From Larus michahellis (taxonomy: Eukaryota; Chordata; Aves; Charadriiformes; Laridae), in contig NC_133906.1 of assembly GCF_964199755.1 (NCBI RefSeq), positions 1,488,001-1,552,000 of the forward strand: DNA of 64,000 bases, written 5' to 3'. This document shows, piece by piece, positions 42,977-55,816 of the stretch; the stretch's first letter is position 1, and every line of letters begins with the position of its first letter. The notes under the pieces are model-generated. The model searched no databases. It saw only the letters and a program-made list of their open reading frames with translations, and was not told where the DNA came from. The translations under genes and the position numbers were made by a program.

Positions 42977-45900
42977 TGCCATTGTCATTTAGAGCTGTTC
43001 TGATATCACCTTTAGACAAATTAGAGAGTCTGCTGGACGTGGTCTAAATGAGACCACCATCCATATGTTTTTTTATGGTGGTCTCATTGCTGGGAAGGGT
43101 CTGCAAAAGCTGGAGTGAGCCCTGAGGTGAGAAAGGAAACTGTGTCATGTTTCAGAGGTAAATGTGGGAGTAGGGCGTGTCCATCTTTTGTTGTGAAGGG
43201 TGACCTTGAACAGTGGGAAGACTTGTGTGAAGGAACTGGAAATCCTTGGGAAGACCATGGTCCATGTCATAAGGCAATAGTGGGAGATGATCTATTTGTC
43301 TTGAGAACACACATCCCAGAATGGGGAATGGAGGATGCCTAGAGGGGTGCATGAGGCAGGAAGGGCACAGAATCTTCCTGCCCAGGATCTTCTCAAAGGC
43401 TCCCAGGGTGTCTGAAGTTGGAGCCCTTCTGTGTCTTGAGATAGCGTGCGGTACTGACACGCCCACAATGTCCTGTGAACTTGCATTCCTGGCTGGACTG
43501 GTGGCTTGATGTGCACTGACCTGTTCTCATATTCTTTCATTATTTGCATTAGTAGCAACACCCTTAAAAATTGCCTGGAAATTCTCTTTTCAACAACAAA
43601 ACCCCTCTCAACCCAATTGTGCTACACAGTAGATATCGTCTGCTGGATTGGTGTTCTTGTCAACAAGAGGGTTGGTCTCTCTCAGTGTGAAATCAATGCC
43701 CATTTCCATTAGAGTTGTCCTGACATGTTCTCTACAAAAGTCATGTTACATTTTCCTCTGAAATTGCTGAAGCATTGCCAGACATGAAGGGTCCTCTGCA
43801 GAGAGCTTGTGATTCCATCTGTATGTTTTTTCTGGTGCTCTCATTGATATTCCAATGAGGGTATGAAGAGTCAGCTTGAGCGTTGAGGTGGGAAAGGGAA
43901 CTGTGGCATGTGGCAGAGGCGAATGTGTCAGTGTCACAGAATAGGGCCCAGTCATTTTGTGATGTGAAAGTAACCTTGAGCAGTGGGAAGCCTTGTGTGA
44001 GAGAACTGGAAATCCTTGAGAAAACCATGGGCCATGTCATAAGCACACGAGAAGGTAAGGAGGAGGGTGTGACCTTTGGGCCTGTGACTTAACCTTATAC
44101 TTAGTCACTTGCACAGGTGGCATCACCAATGATGGTCTATCCTCTTGTCAATACAATCTCGTTCTGATATGTGCAGGTGTACACCAAACTCTGCACAGCA
44201 ACCCAGCCCTCGTATTCTATCACAGAAATGCTATGTAAAACCTTGTGAAAAATGATGAGGCATGTCATAAGAAGACAAGAATGGGAGATGATGTCCTTGC
44301 CTTGAGAAGACCTGTCCCAGAGTGATGAATAGGAGGGTGACTAGAGGAAAGCATGATGCATGGTGGGCACAGAGTGTTTTTTTTCAGGATCCTTTCTGAG
44401 GCTCCAAGGGTCTGGAGTTGGAGGCCTTTGTGATCTTGAGATAAAATGTGGTATTGAAATGCCCACAATGTCTTTTGATGTTATGAATATCTCCCACCAG
44501 AGAAAGTCCTTTGTGCTGCTGTCGGCCTGACATAGGTGATGTGTGGTGAGAGGGAGTGATATGGAGACTGCTGGATACAGTCTGATGGAGCTTTTCTTTT
44601 CCCTCTTGTATTGTGAAAAAGTGTAGTGGGTTTGTAGTACTGCAGTCTGCTGTTCTGGTGTTGTGATGGGCATCAACAGAATCTTCCACAGCCATTGATG
44701 TTGCCATGACGATTCCTTTCTCCTCCTAAGGCAGGATTTGTAAAGGGGCATGAAGGGATGAGTATAATCTTTGTGCTCCTGATTTCCCTACTTGTGCACT
44801 TGCACGGGTGGCCTCAGAAGAGATGGTGTGTCCTATTACTCTTGGCTCATTCTGATGCGTGTGCATTCCTGCATAACCCTGCAGAGCAGCCCAGCTCTGC
44901 TTTTCTATGGTACAAATTTTCCCACCCTGTTGCTATTCTGAGTGAGCTTCCGCATTGGTGTTTGGTGTGGTTCTCTTGAAGAATATAATCTGTGCGGACT
45001 GGGATCTGAGCTGTCACAGCTCTTTCACAGCTCTAATCACAGAATCTTTATGAACAGTAATGTGCAGCTCTGTAGAGTTTGCACCTGAAAATGCTGAAAA
45101 GGCAGAAAGTATTTCAGGTGAAGCTCAGGTATCTGGAAAGCGTCTGCCAGAGAGTGAGTGCCTTGGCATCTGTGCATATGTTCTTTGTGCCGATGATGAG
45201 GGAAGGTGAGCATATGCGAAGGCCTGGGTGATGCTCAGAGTGGTGTTGAGAGCTGGGGCATGTTATTGTGGTGGAGCAATGTCTGGGTATTGTGTCAGTG
45301 ATGCTCCTAGTGGCCCAGAGTTGTGCCTGGGCATGTGTCCCTGGGAGGATGACTTTGAGTGGGGAAGAGTCTTGCCTGATGGAAATGGAGATGCTGGGTG
45401 TCTGTGTAATGGTCTGTGTCATTGTGGAAGGAGTGGAGAACGTCCGCTGAGCTGGAGATCTCATTTCCCATGGCGTGTCATAGAAGATGCCCATAGAAAA
45501 CCTTGAGAAGAGGCCTGATGTGGAGCCATATTTGCTCAGTATCCTCTCAGGTCCTCCAGAAGTTCTGCACGTCCCCACACCCTTTTGTCCTCCCTTGGAT
45601 TTCTATGTGATGTGAAGACATCTGCCATAGGTTTCTTTAATCATTTGCTCCTGAATATGTTGTTAGTCAAATAGGTGGGTTTTGAAATTTGGATCACTTT
45701 GTCCTCTGTAAAGCTCTCCTTGTTCATCTCCCTGCTCATCTCTCTGCCTTGCTAGGCAGGTGAAGTGCTGTCTCTATTCAAGATGTTGGCAAGCCTTGTG
45801 TTTCAAACCAGTGGAATGGATTCCTTTGGTTAGCTACTCTCAGCCAAAATTCCCACCCTTTTAGTTTTTCTTCTCTCACATTGGCAATGTGTTGGTAACA

Positions 45901-46144
45901 GTGGATGAGATGCAGACGGCAGAATTTTGCAGCTGCCTGCTTGTAGAGCTTTGTGCCGTTTGGCATCAGTGTGGGGAACGGCTTTTCAATTCTCTTGAGC
46001 TGAGGTTGAAGTTGAGAGAATGTCCTTAGCTTTCAGGTGTCCCTTCTACTTCCTCTGTGACGGAAGTGCATAAGGGAGCACTACACACTGTCCAGTGATT
46101 TCAAGGCTTCTGCAGAACCGATTTTTTTCTGTTCCGGTCCCCAG
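42977..46144. repeat. Spacer 5 field of diverged repeat modules; no gene seen
   Basis: Closest to 14881-18118 of spacer 2 through most of its length, without the 67-bp duplication. Landmarks: cccacaatgtcctgtgaact (43463), ttatgaatatctcccaccag (44480), agctctgtagagtttgcacc (45067). No gene recognised. Confidence 0.6.
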
Positions 46145-46230
46145 GAAGTCTCTGATAATATTAAAGGAAATGTCCCTTAGAACCAATTCTCCTGTCTTGA
46201 AGATGCTTGTTATTCTGAAGAAGCAGCCAG
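46145..46230 (+). other. Candidate cryptic non-coding exon, spacer 5
   Basis: 86 nt between ggtccccag and the donor cag|gtaagt. Confidence 0.3.
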
Positions 46231-47114
46231 GTAAGTCAATGATACCTTAAGGAGGTGCGTTTGAGAGACAGGTGTACTTTTATTCCTGTTCAGTGGTGTT
46301 ATCTTTATCTTGGGTGGATAAAATATTGCCTGGATTTTAAAGTCTGTAGGCTTGGAGCAGCAAAGCACCACTGCCTGCCCTTGTTCCTTTCCTTCCACTT
46401 GCAGGCACAGTGTGAGCAGACGGCAGCAAGCATGGAGGGAGGAGGGATCGCAGTGCATTTCTCTGGGTGGATGTGTCGGGTGTTGTGGGAATGTTCTCAG
46501 TGAAAATGTCATGGTGTTACCTTGGTGGCTTTTGTCTGGCTGTGTTTCATGGTGATGAGGGACCGGTATTCTTGGGGACTAATGTCCCTGGGTACTGAGG
46601 ATCTTGTTGTGTTCTGGCAGTGCATGCCTGCCTGAACGAGACAGCAAGAGCTTGCCATTCAACGTGCAGGTGGAAAATGAGGCCAGAGGAACAGCTCTTC
46701 CCTGAGATACCATCTTGGAGGATTTTCTTGCTGGTCTGTGATGGGTTTGAGTGCCTGAAGGAAAGACTCCCTTAAGTTGTTTATGCTCATTGAAACCTAT
46801 TTGTGCGGATGTCCAAGTACGTGGGGCTTGTGTTTCCGAGGGTGGTGGGTTCTGTTGTGGTGTAGCAGAGCTGTTCTTTGCCATATGATTGCCTTGCTGT
46901 GTTATTTGGTGGGTGGTTGAGTGGACTGGAGGCTGAAGGTTGTTGTCTTCCTTTAGAAGAAATGGGGACGTGCAGGAGACATCTGTCTCTATTGCATAGA
47001 CCATAGCAAAGTGGGAAGCTTGTTCCCCATGTGGAGGCATGGAAGGCGGAAGGGTAGGGGAATAACTCTTGTCAAGGGCATTTCTATGCTTCAGAGAAAG
47101 TGTGATGTAGTGAT
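46231..47114. other. Spacer 5, stretch before purine tract; no gene seen
   Basis: Very like 18204-19084 and 27122-28004. Nothing coding is visible. Confidence 0.6.
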
Positions 47115-48465
47115 GTGGAAAATATTTTGTTAAAGGGGGAAAAGAAGAGAGAAGGATGGACGCAGAAGAGAACGGGAAGCAAGATAAGGAGAGGACAGAG
47201 AAGAAAAGAAAAAGGAAGAGAAAGACAAGAAGGAGGAGAGAGAAAATAGAAAAAGAACACAGAAGAGAGGAAGAAAGAGAAAGGAAGAAGGAAAGAAGGA
47301 GAAAGGAAGCAGGAAGGGAAGAAATCTATGCAAGGCAAAAAGGAAGCAAGGGAGAAAGAAAGGAGGAAGAAAAAGGAAGGGAGGGAGAAAGGGAGGAAGG
47401 AAGGAAAGAAGGAAAGAGGGAGGGAGGGACCAAATGTATTACTAGCATGCAGCAATGTTATGTAGGCATGGTTAATGGAACTGAGAACCTTGGCATCCTT
47501 GGTACTCAGGGACGCTGTGTAAGGCTTGATGAAAAGTGGTGAGGAAGAGGAAAGAGCTCTCGCCTGAGGCCATGTGCTGTGATCCATGGCGGCAGTTGTG
47601 ATGTAGTCACATAGAAAATATACTGGGAAAGGGAAGAAAATAAGGGGAGGTCCATGACGGGAAAAAGAAGAGAAGGAATAAGGGAATACAGAAGAGAAAG
47701 AAGGAGGGAACAATAGAGAGAAAGAAAAGCAATAGAGAGAAAGAAAGTTCGAAGCAAGCAATTGAGAGAAAGCGGATGAAGAAAGGAAGATAAGCGAGTT
47801 TACTAGCATGCACGGATGCTATCACTGTACACAGAAAGGTGGTGAGGGAGAGAAAGAAGGCAAGAAGGCAGAAATGCAAGACATAAGGAAAGAAGGTAGA
47901 TGGAAAAAAAAGACAGAAAAAGGACGGAATAAATGAAGCAAGGAAATAATAAGGGAAGGAAGATGAGAAGGAAAGAAGGAAAGAAATCATGAAGGAGAAA
48001 AAAGGTTCGTTCCTAACAGCCTCCGCCTTGGTTAGAGTACCGACCTCCAGCACTGATGTTCCGTAATTAGCGCCCCGTCTGATGGCTCCGTCTTTGATGG
48101 TCTCCGCCGCTGTGCTGGAGGCATCTGGGTAGCTGTCAGCGGGGGTGAAGACGAGAGAAGGACGGAAAGAGAAGGGAAAGGGGTGTAAAGACCAGGGAAC
48201 GGAAGGGTAAGAACGAAACGAAGAAGGAAGAAAAGAGAGATGAAAGAGAAGGAAAGAGAAGAAAACAGAGAGAGAAAATAGGAAAGACACTAAAGTAGAA
48301 AACGACTATAAAAACGTAGGAATGAGAAAGGAAGGCAGAAAGAGGAAGAACGGAATAAAGGAACCTAAGGAAGTAAACAGCAAGCAAGCATGGGAAAGGA
48401 AAGAAAGAGAGGAAGGGAGGAAGAAGAAAAAGAAAGGGTAAGAGGAAGACACAGGAGAGGAGGTG
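47115..48465 (+). repeat. Purine-rich tract upstream of exon 6
   Basis: About 1.35 kb, A/G-rich + strand, related to the tracts upstream of exons 3 and 4 but with many differences. Mixed islands near 47445-47555, 47800-47840 and 48004-48140. Confidence 0.85.
48004..48140. promoter_or_regulatory. Conserved CpG-containing island upstream of exon 6
   Basis: Ends about 570 bp before the ATG. On the minus strand it follows a polypyrimidine run with acccag and reads ETIKDGAIRRGANYGTSVLE, then VGTLTKAEAVRN. Confidence 0.4.
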
Positions 48466-48519
48466 ACAACCCGTGTCCGGGGACACGGTCGGCGGTGTGG
48501 AGCGTGCGAAGCGTCGGAG

Positions 48520-48540
48520 CAGCACACGGTGTCGCTGCAG
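48520..48540 (+). promoter_or_regulatory. CGCT box / CTCF-like promoter element of exon 6
   Basis: Same core; CGCT at 48533-48536, 176 bp before the ATG. Confidence 0.7.
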
Positions 48541-48711
48541 GCTCAGAAACGGCGTGGGAGCGTTGAGGCGGCTCCGCCCCGATGCGGCGGAGAGCCCGGC
48601 TGTGAGCGCGGGGGGGCGGCGCGGGGCGGTGAGGAGAGCCGGTGCGTCCGGGCGGCGGCGGGGAGCCGTGCGGGGCCCGTGCGGGCGGCGGCGGCTGCTT
48701 GGGCAGCGGCG

Positions 48712-51195
48712 ATGGTCGTGAGTTGGTGTTCCGTGTTGCGGGTGGTGGTGGTGGTGCAGGCGGCGTGGTCGCTGGTCGCTGGTCAGGTGCGGTACTCGGT
48801 GCCGGAGGAAGCCAAGGCCGGGACGGTGGTGGGTCGTCTGTCGCAGGACCTGGGCCTGGAGGCGGGCGAAGCGGAGTCGCGGCGCCTGCGTCTGGTGTCG
48901 CAGGGCCGTCGTGCGAGCGTGGAGGTGAGCGGGGCGAGCGGGGCGCTGGTGGTGAGCTCGCGTCTGGACCGGGAGGAGCTGTGCGGGAAGAGCGCGCCGT
49001 GCGCCCTGCGCCTGGAGGTGCTGGTGGATCGGCCGCTGCGCGTCTTCCACGTGGAGCTGGAGGTGACCGACATCAACGACAACGCCCCGCTCTTCCCCGC
49101 CGCCCGTAAAAACCTCAGCATGGCTGAATTAACCACCGTGCCGGGGTCCCGGTTTCCGCTGGAGGGCGCGTCGGATGCAGATATCGGAGCAAACGCGCAG
49201 CTCTCCTATACACTCAGCCCCAGCGACAATTTCGGTTTGGAAGTGAAATCTAAAAATGAAAACAAAGTGTCGCTAGTCCTCGTATTAAAGAAATCTCTGG
49301 ACCGCGAGACTTTGCCTGTGCACCGTTTGGTGTTGACGGCGAGTGACGGTGGCCGTCCGCCGCTGACGGGCACGATGGAGCTCTTGATCTTGGTGCTGGA
49401 CGCCAACGACAATGCGCCCCAGTTCAACCAGTCAGTGTATCAAGTGCAGCTGCAGGAGAATGTTCCCCCGGGAACTGTGTTTCTGCAGCTAACAGCGACA
49501 GACAAAGATGAGGGAATTAATCAGGAGCTATATTATTCGTTTAGCGATACGATGCCTGCCAAAGTTCAGGACCTTTTCATAATTGACAGAAATTCCGGGG
49601 AAATACGGACTGCCGGTGAACTGGATTTTGAAGACGTTCAGTCGTATGACCTGGAGATCGAAGCGAGAGACAAGGGGACGCCCCCGCTGTCGGGCCATTG
49701 CAGCGTGGAGCTGGAGGTGTTGGACGTGAACGACAACGCGCCGGAGGTGTGGGTGACGTCGCTGTCGGTGCCGGTGTCGGAGGACGCGGCGGTGGGGACG
49801 GTGGTGGCGCTGCTGAGCGTGTCGGACCGGGACTCGGGGTCGAACGGGCGCGTGCGGTGCGCGGTGTGGCCGGCGTCGCCGTTCGGTCTGGTGTCGACGT
49901 TCGCGGGGTCGTACTCGCTGGTGCTGCGGGAGGCGCTGGACCGGGAGCGGGTGTCGGAGTACGAGGTGGAGGTGCGTGCGGAGGACGGCGGGTCGCCGCC
50001 GCTGCGCGCCAGTCGCGGGGTGCGTGTGCCGGTGTCGGACGTGAACGACAACGCGCCGGCGTTCGCGCAGGCGGTGTACACGGTGCTGGCGCGGGAGAAC
50101 AACGCGGCGGGCGCGGAGCTGGCGCGCGTGTGGGCGCGGGACCCGGACGAGGCGGGCAACGGGCGCGTGAGCTACTCGGTGTGGGAGGGGGGTGTCGGGG
50201 GCGCGTCGTCGGGCGGGGGGTGGCGGTCGGCGTCGAGCTACGTGTCGGTGGACGCGGAGAGCGGGCGGCTGTGGGCGCTGCGGCCGTTGGACTACGAGGA
50301 GGTGCAGGTGCTGCAGTTCGAGGTGCGTGCGGTGGACGCGGGGGAGCCGTCGCTGTGCGGCAACGCCACGGTGCAGGTCTTCGTGGTGGACGAGAACGAC
50401 AACGCGCCGGCGCTGCTGCCGGCGTCGGGCGGCGGCGCGTGGTCCGGGTCGTCGTCGGAGGCGGCGTCGGTGCCGGGGTCGGGGTCGGTGTGGGCGTGGG
50501 CGTGGGCGTCGTGGGGGACGCCGGCGGGGCAGGTGGTGGCGAAGATCCGGGCGGTGGACGCGGACTCGGGCTACAACGCGTGGCTGCGCTACGAGCTGTG
50601 GGAGCCGCGGGGGAAGGGCCCGTTCCGCGTGGGGCTGTACAGCGGCGAGGTGAGCACGGCGCGGGCGCTGGAGGAGGCGGACGGCCCGCGGCAGCGGCTG
50701 GTGATCGTGGTGCGTGACCACGGGGAGCCGTCGCTCTCGGCCACGGCCACGCTGAGCGTGTCGCTGGTGGAGGGCGGCGAGGCGGCGCTGGCGGCCGCGG
50801 GCTCGTCGTCGTCGTCGTCGTTGTCGGGGGTAGGGCTGCGTCCGGCGGAGGGCGGCGCGTCGGTGTCGTCGTCTGCGGCGACGAACGTGTGGCTGGTGGT
50901 GGCGATCTGCGCGGTGTCGAGCCTGTTCCTGCTGGCGGTGGTGCTGTACGTGGCGTCGCGGTGGGCGCCGCGGGCGGCCGTGCTGTCGGGGCCCGGTGCG
51001 GCGACGCTGGTGTGCGCCAGCGAAGTGGGGAGCTGGTCGTACTCGCAGCGGCAGAGCCGGAGCCTGTGTGTGGCGGACGGCGCGGGCAAGAGCGACCTGA
51101 TGGTTTTCAGCCCCAACTTCCCGCCGCCGCCGCCGCCGCCGCCCGTGCCCGCGGCGAAGGAGACGCATCCGGAGGCGCCCGCTCTCCTGGACACG
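48712..51195 (+). CDS. PCDHA: Protocadherin alpha variable exon 6 (EC2 type c, EC3 type I)
   Basis: Complete exon, 828 codons from MVVSWCSVLR to the donor, the longest of the set because of an eight-proline run in the tail. The open frame extends upstream to an ATG at 48463, but that lies 5' of the CGCT element in the tract and gives no signal peptide at its N-terminus, so MVVSW is the start. EC2 SDNFGLEVKSKNENKVSLVL and EC3 PPGTVFLQLTATDKDEGINQ match exon 4. Differences from exon 4 in the ectodomain are few: MAELTTVPGS, ANAQLSY, KKSLDRE, GRPPLTG, MELLILVLD, QELYYSFSDT, TAGELDF. It also lacks exon 4's private changes in EC4, EC5 and the membrane helix. The two isoforms may therefore be hard to tell apart in homophilic binding. 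Confidence 0.97.
49155..49170 (+). promoter_or_regulatory. Exonic CTCF-like site in exon 6
   Basis: tccgctggagggcgcg over the FPLEGA codons. Confidence 0.45.
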
Positions 51196-54100
51196 GTCAG
51201 TGGCCCTCCCTTTCTCGCCTCTCGCCCCTTTCCCTTTTCTCGCCCTTCTTTCCCTTTTGTCCCGTCCCCTGGGCAGTCGCTGTTGGGAGGGGGTCTCATC
51301 CCGCGGGTGGTGGGTGGTTGTCGGGTGCTTAATAATGTGAATGGGACCTGTTCATGAGAGCACCTCCCTTTGCGTCCTTGCCGCAGCTTCCCGCCCCTTG
51401 TTTCGGGGGAAAGATAAAGAAAGATTTGACACACCCAGTAGCAGTTACAGCCCGCAGCTGAGGTTCGGTGTTGTGGGTGAGTTGTGTTTCTGTAGATTAA
51501 AATGACGGCCGATTACGATGAGAGGTTCCACGACGTCAGGTTTGCAGACGCTCTGTCTTTACTGGGGTATGGCATTTCCACCCGAGCTTGCTGAAGGAGT
51601 GCAAGAGACACAGGCTGTGGTGGTGACAGTCCCCCAGGCACTCTTTCGTGTTTTATTGCCTTCGCTGACTGCTGACCGTGCTGATATTAGAAGTGATTTA
51701 TTCTCTGTCCTCCTCTTCTTTCGTTCTCGTCTGTAATAGACTTTTGCACAATTGGGACTTGTCATGGATTTTCTGTTCCAATGGTGTGATTTCTCCATGT
51801 TCTTTGATCCATTGGAGTCATTATGAACATTGGGAAGTCATTGTGGAATTTTCCTGTGTTCTTTTTCCAAGTATGTTGTAACCAAAGTTAGTAGTAGAAA
51901 GTGTTTAGTCAGAGGAGTACGACCCAAGGTGTTAGAAATGGGAACTTTCTATTTTTTCTCCCGCTCTCCTACCCGGGTTGTGAACTTTTGTTTCTGGCTG
52001 GACTATTGTCTTGATATACACTGACCTGTTTTCATATTCTTTCATCATTTGCATTTATAGCAACTCCATTACCAATTGCTTCCAATTCTCTTTTCAACCA
52101 CAAAAAATTGGCTGAACCCAATTTGCTACACAGTAGATATCATCTACTAGATTGGTGTTCTCTTCAACATGTGGGTTGGTTTCTCTCATCATGAAATCAG
52201 TGCCCGTTGCCATTAGAGTTGTGCCAACATGACCTCTACAAGGAGTATTGTTCTCAGGTCTGTAATGTTCCCCTTTGAAATTGCTGAAGCATTGCCAAAC
52301 GTGAAGGGTCATCTGCTGAGAGTTTGCTGGACGCCATGTATACCATACCATCTGAATGTTTCTTATGGTGGTCTCATTGATGGGAAGGGTGAGCAAAACT
52401 CAGATTGACTGTTGAGATGGGAAGGGGGCACTGTGGCATGTGGTGGAGGTGAATGTGGCAGTGTCACTGAGTAGGGTCTGGACACCTCCTATTTTGAAAA
52501 GTGCCCTTGGTTAGTGGGAAGACTTGTGTGAGGGAACTGGAGATATTTGGAAGATCATGGGTATGTCATAAGAAGACAAGAATGGGAGATGATGAATTGT
52601 CTTGAGAACACATGTCCCAGAGTGAGGAATGGAGGATGCCTAGAGGAGAGCATGAGGCAGGATGGGTACATTGTGTTTTTTTGCAGGGTCCTTTCCGAGG
52701 CTCCCTAGGGTCTGGAGTTGTAGGCCTTGTGGATTTTTAGATAGTTTGTGGTACTGAAATGCCCACAATGTCCTTTGAAGTTTTGAATATCTCCCACCAG
52801 AGATGGCTCCTCATGCTGCTGTCAGTCTGACGTAGGCAATTTGTTGGTAAGAGGGGCTGAGATGTAGACTGCGGAATACTGTCTGATGGACCTTTTCCTT
52901 CTTGTTTTGGGAAAGGTATTGTGGGTGTGTAGCACTTCAGTCTGCTGTCTTTGTGCTGTGGTGGGCATGTACACAATCTTCTCCAGCCATTGATGTTAAC
53001 ATGATGGCTCCTTGCTCCTCCTCAGCCAGGATTTTTAAGGGCACCTGATGAGGTGGGTATAATCTTTGTACTCTCGACTGCCTCTACTTGTGCACTTGCA
53101 CAGTCGCCTCAGTAGAGATGCTGTGTCCTAGCACACATGGTTCATTCTTGTATGTGCAAGTACACAACCAACCCTGCACAGCAGCCCAGCTCTGGTTTTC
53201 TATGGTACAAATTTTCCCACCCAGTTGATACTGTGAGTGCGCTTATGCTTTGGCATTTGGTGTGGTTCTCTTGAAGAATATAATCTGTGTGGACTGAGAT
53301 CTGAGCTGTCACAGCTGTAATAACAGGAACTTTAAGAACTGTAATGTGCAGCTCTAGAGTTTGCACCTGAACTTGCTGAAAAGGCAGAAAGTGTTTTGGG
53401 TGAACTTCAGGCATCTGGGAAGAGTGTGCCAGACAGTGAGTGCCTTTGCATCTGTCTGTATGTTTTTGTGCCAGCGAGATGGGAATGTGATGAGCAAGAC
53501 CTGGGTGATGCTCAGAGTGGTGTTTAGAGCTGGGGCATGTTATTGTGATGGAGGAACATCTGTGTATTGTGTCAGTGATGGTCCTAGTGTCATGGAGTAG
53601 GGCCTGGGTATGCGTCAATGGGAAGGTGACTTTGGATGGAGATGCTGGGTAGAACACCATCTGTGTCATTGGGGAAGGCCTGGATAATGTATGTTTAGCT
53701 GTGGAGATGGCATTTCCCAGTGCTTGGGGTAGAGGATGCCCATAGAAAACCTTGAGAAGAGGCCTGGTGCACAGGGCAGTGTTCTCTCAGTAACTCCATA
53801 AGTTCTGCACGTCCTTGTGCCCTGTTGTTCTCTGTGGTATTAGGGCTTGTGAAGATAACTGACATACGTGCCTTTCCTTGCTTGTTTTAGATGTGGAATG
53901 CTGTCGTTTAAGCAGAAGCTTTTTGAAATTTGGATCATGCTGCCATCCTTCTCTCAACCTTCCTTGGTTACCTCTCTGGTCTTGCTAGGGAGGGGAAGAA
54001 GTGATCTCCGTATTCAGGATGTTGGCAAACCTGGCATTTCAATGCAGTGGAATGACATCCTTTGGTTTTCTTCTCTGCTTTCCCCAAAAGTTGGGCTTGA

Positions 54101-55218
54101 TAGAGGTGATGTGTCCTGTTGTTATGCTCAACTCCTTCAGGTGGGTGCACATACACAGCAAATCCTGCACTGCAGCCCAGCTCTGGTTTTCTCTGGTACA
54201 AATTCTCCCACCCAGTTGACATAGTGAGTGCATGTTTTCTTCAGTATTTTGTGTGATTTTCTCAAAGAATAAAATCTGTGCACACAGGACTCAGAGCTGT
54301 CAAGCTGTAGTCACAGAACCTTTAAGTTCTAATGCAGAGCTCAGATGTTTTCATTGGAGCCTGATGAAAGTTACAAAATGTTCAGGGTGCGGTTCAGTCA
54401 GCAGTGTAGAGTCTGTCAGACACTGTGTGGCTTTGCAGCTGTCCATATGTTCTTCATGGCATTTGTGAGGGAAGGTGAGGATGTGGAAAGACCTGGCTCA
54501 TGTTCATACCGGGGTCTAGGGCTGGGGCATGTTGTTGGGCTGGAGCAGTATCTGGGTACTGTGGGAGAGATCCTGTGAGTGGCTGTAGTAGGGCCAGGCA
54601 TGCGTCATGGGGAGTGTGACCTTGAGTAGGGAACAGCCTTGCCTGAGGGAAATGAAGATGCTGGTTAGAACATGGTCTGTGTCATTGGGAGGAACTGGAG
54701 TACATCTGCTTAGCTGGAGATGCCGTTTCCCCAGGTGTGGGATAGAGGATGCCACTAGAAAACATCAAGAAAAGCTTCCGCAGACAGTGCTGCCTTCCCG
54801 TGATCCTCTCAGGGCCTCCAGAATTTCTATATATCCTCATGCTCTGTTATTCTCTTCTTGTGTTTTCATACAGTGGGATGGGATCCTTTGGTTTTCTTCC
54901 CTCTTATTACCAAAAACTCCTACCTTGTTTTTTTTTTTTCCTCTCAGATTGTCAATGTGTTGGTAACGGTGGATGAGACACAGCCTGTGGAATTGTGGCA
55001 GCTGTCAAGTTGCAGACGTTTGGGCAGTTTGTCATCGGTTTGAGGGGTGCCTTTTCACTATCATGAGCTGAGGTTATCATTTAGAGAATGTCCTTAATTT
55101 TTGGGTCTCCCTTCTACTTTCCTTGTGGCAGAGGTGTGTAAGGGAGCACTGTGCACTGTCCAGCTTTCTCAAGGCTTTTGCAGAACATGAGGGCTTTTTT
55201 TCTGTCCGGCTTCCCCAG
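51196..55218. repeat. Spacer 6, type B 3' flank and repeat modules; no gene seen
   Basis: Type B flank as after exons 3 and 4 to about 52480, then modules that are more diverged than in other spacers. The block with gcagctct.agagtttgcacc appears near 53348, and a second, weaker relative of the same block near 54240-54420, so this spacer holds an extra module copy. No CR1. No gene recognised. Confidence 0.6.
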
Positions 55219-55315
55219 GGATTTCTCATAGTATTAGTTAAAAATGTCCCTTAAAATCAGTTCTCCTTTCCTGAAAATGTTTTTTATTTTGATGAATGAA
55301 CCAGTGATTCTACAG
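55219..55315 (+). other. Candidate cryptic non-coding exon, spacer 6
   Basis: 97 nt between ttccccag and the donor acag|gtaagt, in the most diverged spacer. Confidence 0.3.
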
Positions 55316-55816
55316 GTAAGTTGCTCATTCCTGAACAGGATGAGTACTCTTGTTCCTGTTTAGTTGTGTGATCTTCACGTTCAATTGACTGAATGTTACC
55401 TGGGCTGTAATGCCTATAGGTTTGGAGCAGCAAAGCACCACTGCCTGGTCTTGTTCCTTTCCTGATTCTTCCAGGCACAATTTGAGCGGGTGGTAGCAAG
55501 GATGGATTGAGGAGGGACCCTAATGTGTTTCACGGAGTGGTTGGGTTGGGTGATGAGGAAGTGATCTCTGTGAAAATGTTGTGATGTCGCCTCGATGGCT
55601 TTTGTTTGGCTGTGTGACAGTTGTCCCATGCTGATGAAAGAGAGGTATTCTGTGGGACTGCAATGCATTTCTTTGAGTGGATGTGTTGGGCGTCAAAGGG
55701 GATGTTCTCAATAAAAATGCCATGGTGTTGCCCTCGTGGTTTTTGCTAGGCTGTTAGGGTTGAGCGTGCTATTGTGAGGGGACTAATGTTCCTGGGTACT
55801 GAGGATCTCGGTGTGT
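55316..55816. other. Spacer 6, stretch before LTR; no gene seen
   Basis: Diverged relative of 7322-7515 and 18204-18600. Nothing coding is visible. Confidence 0.55.
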
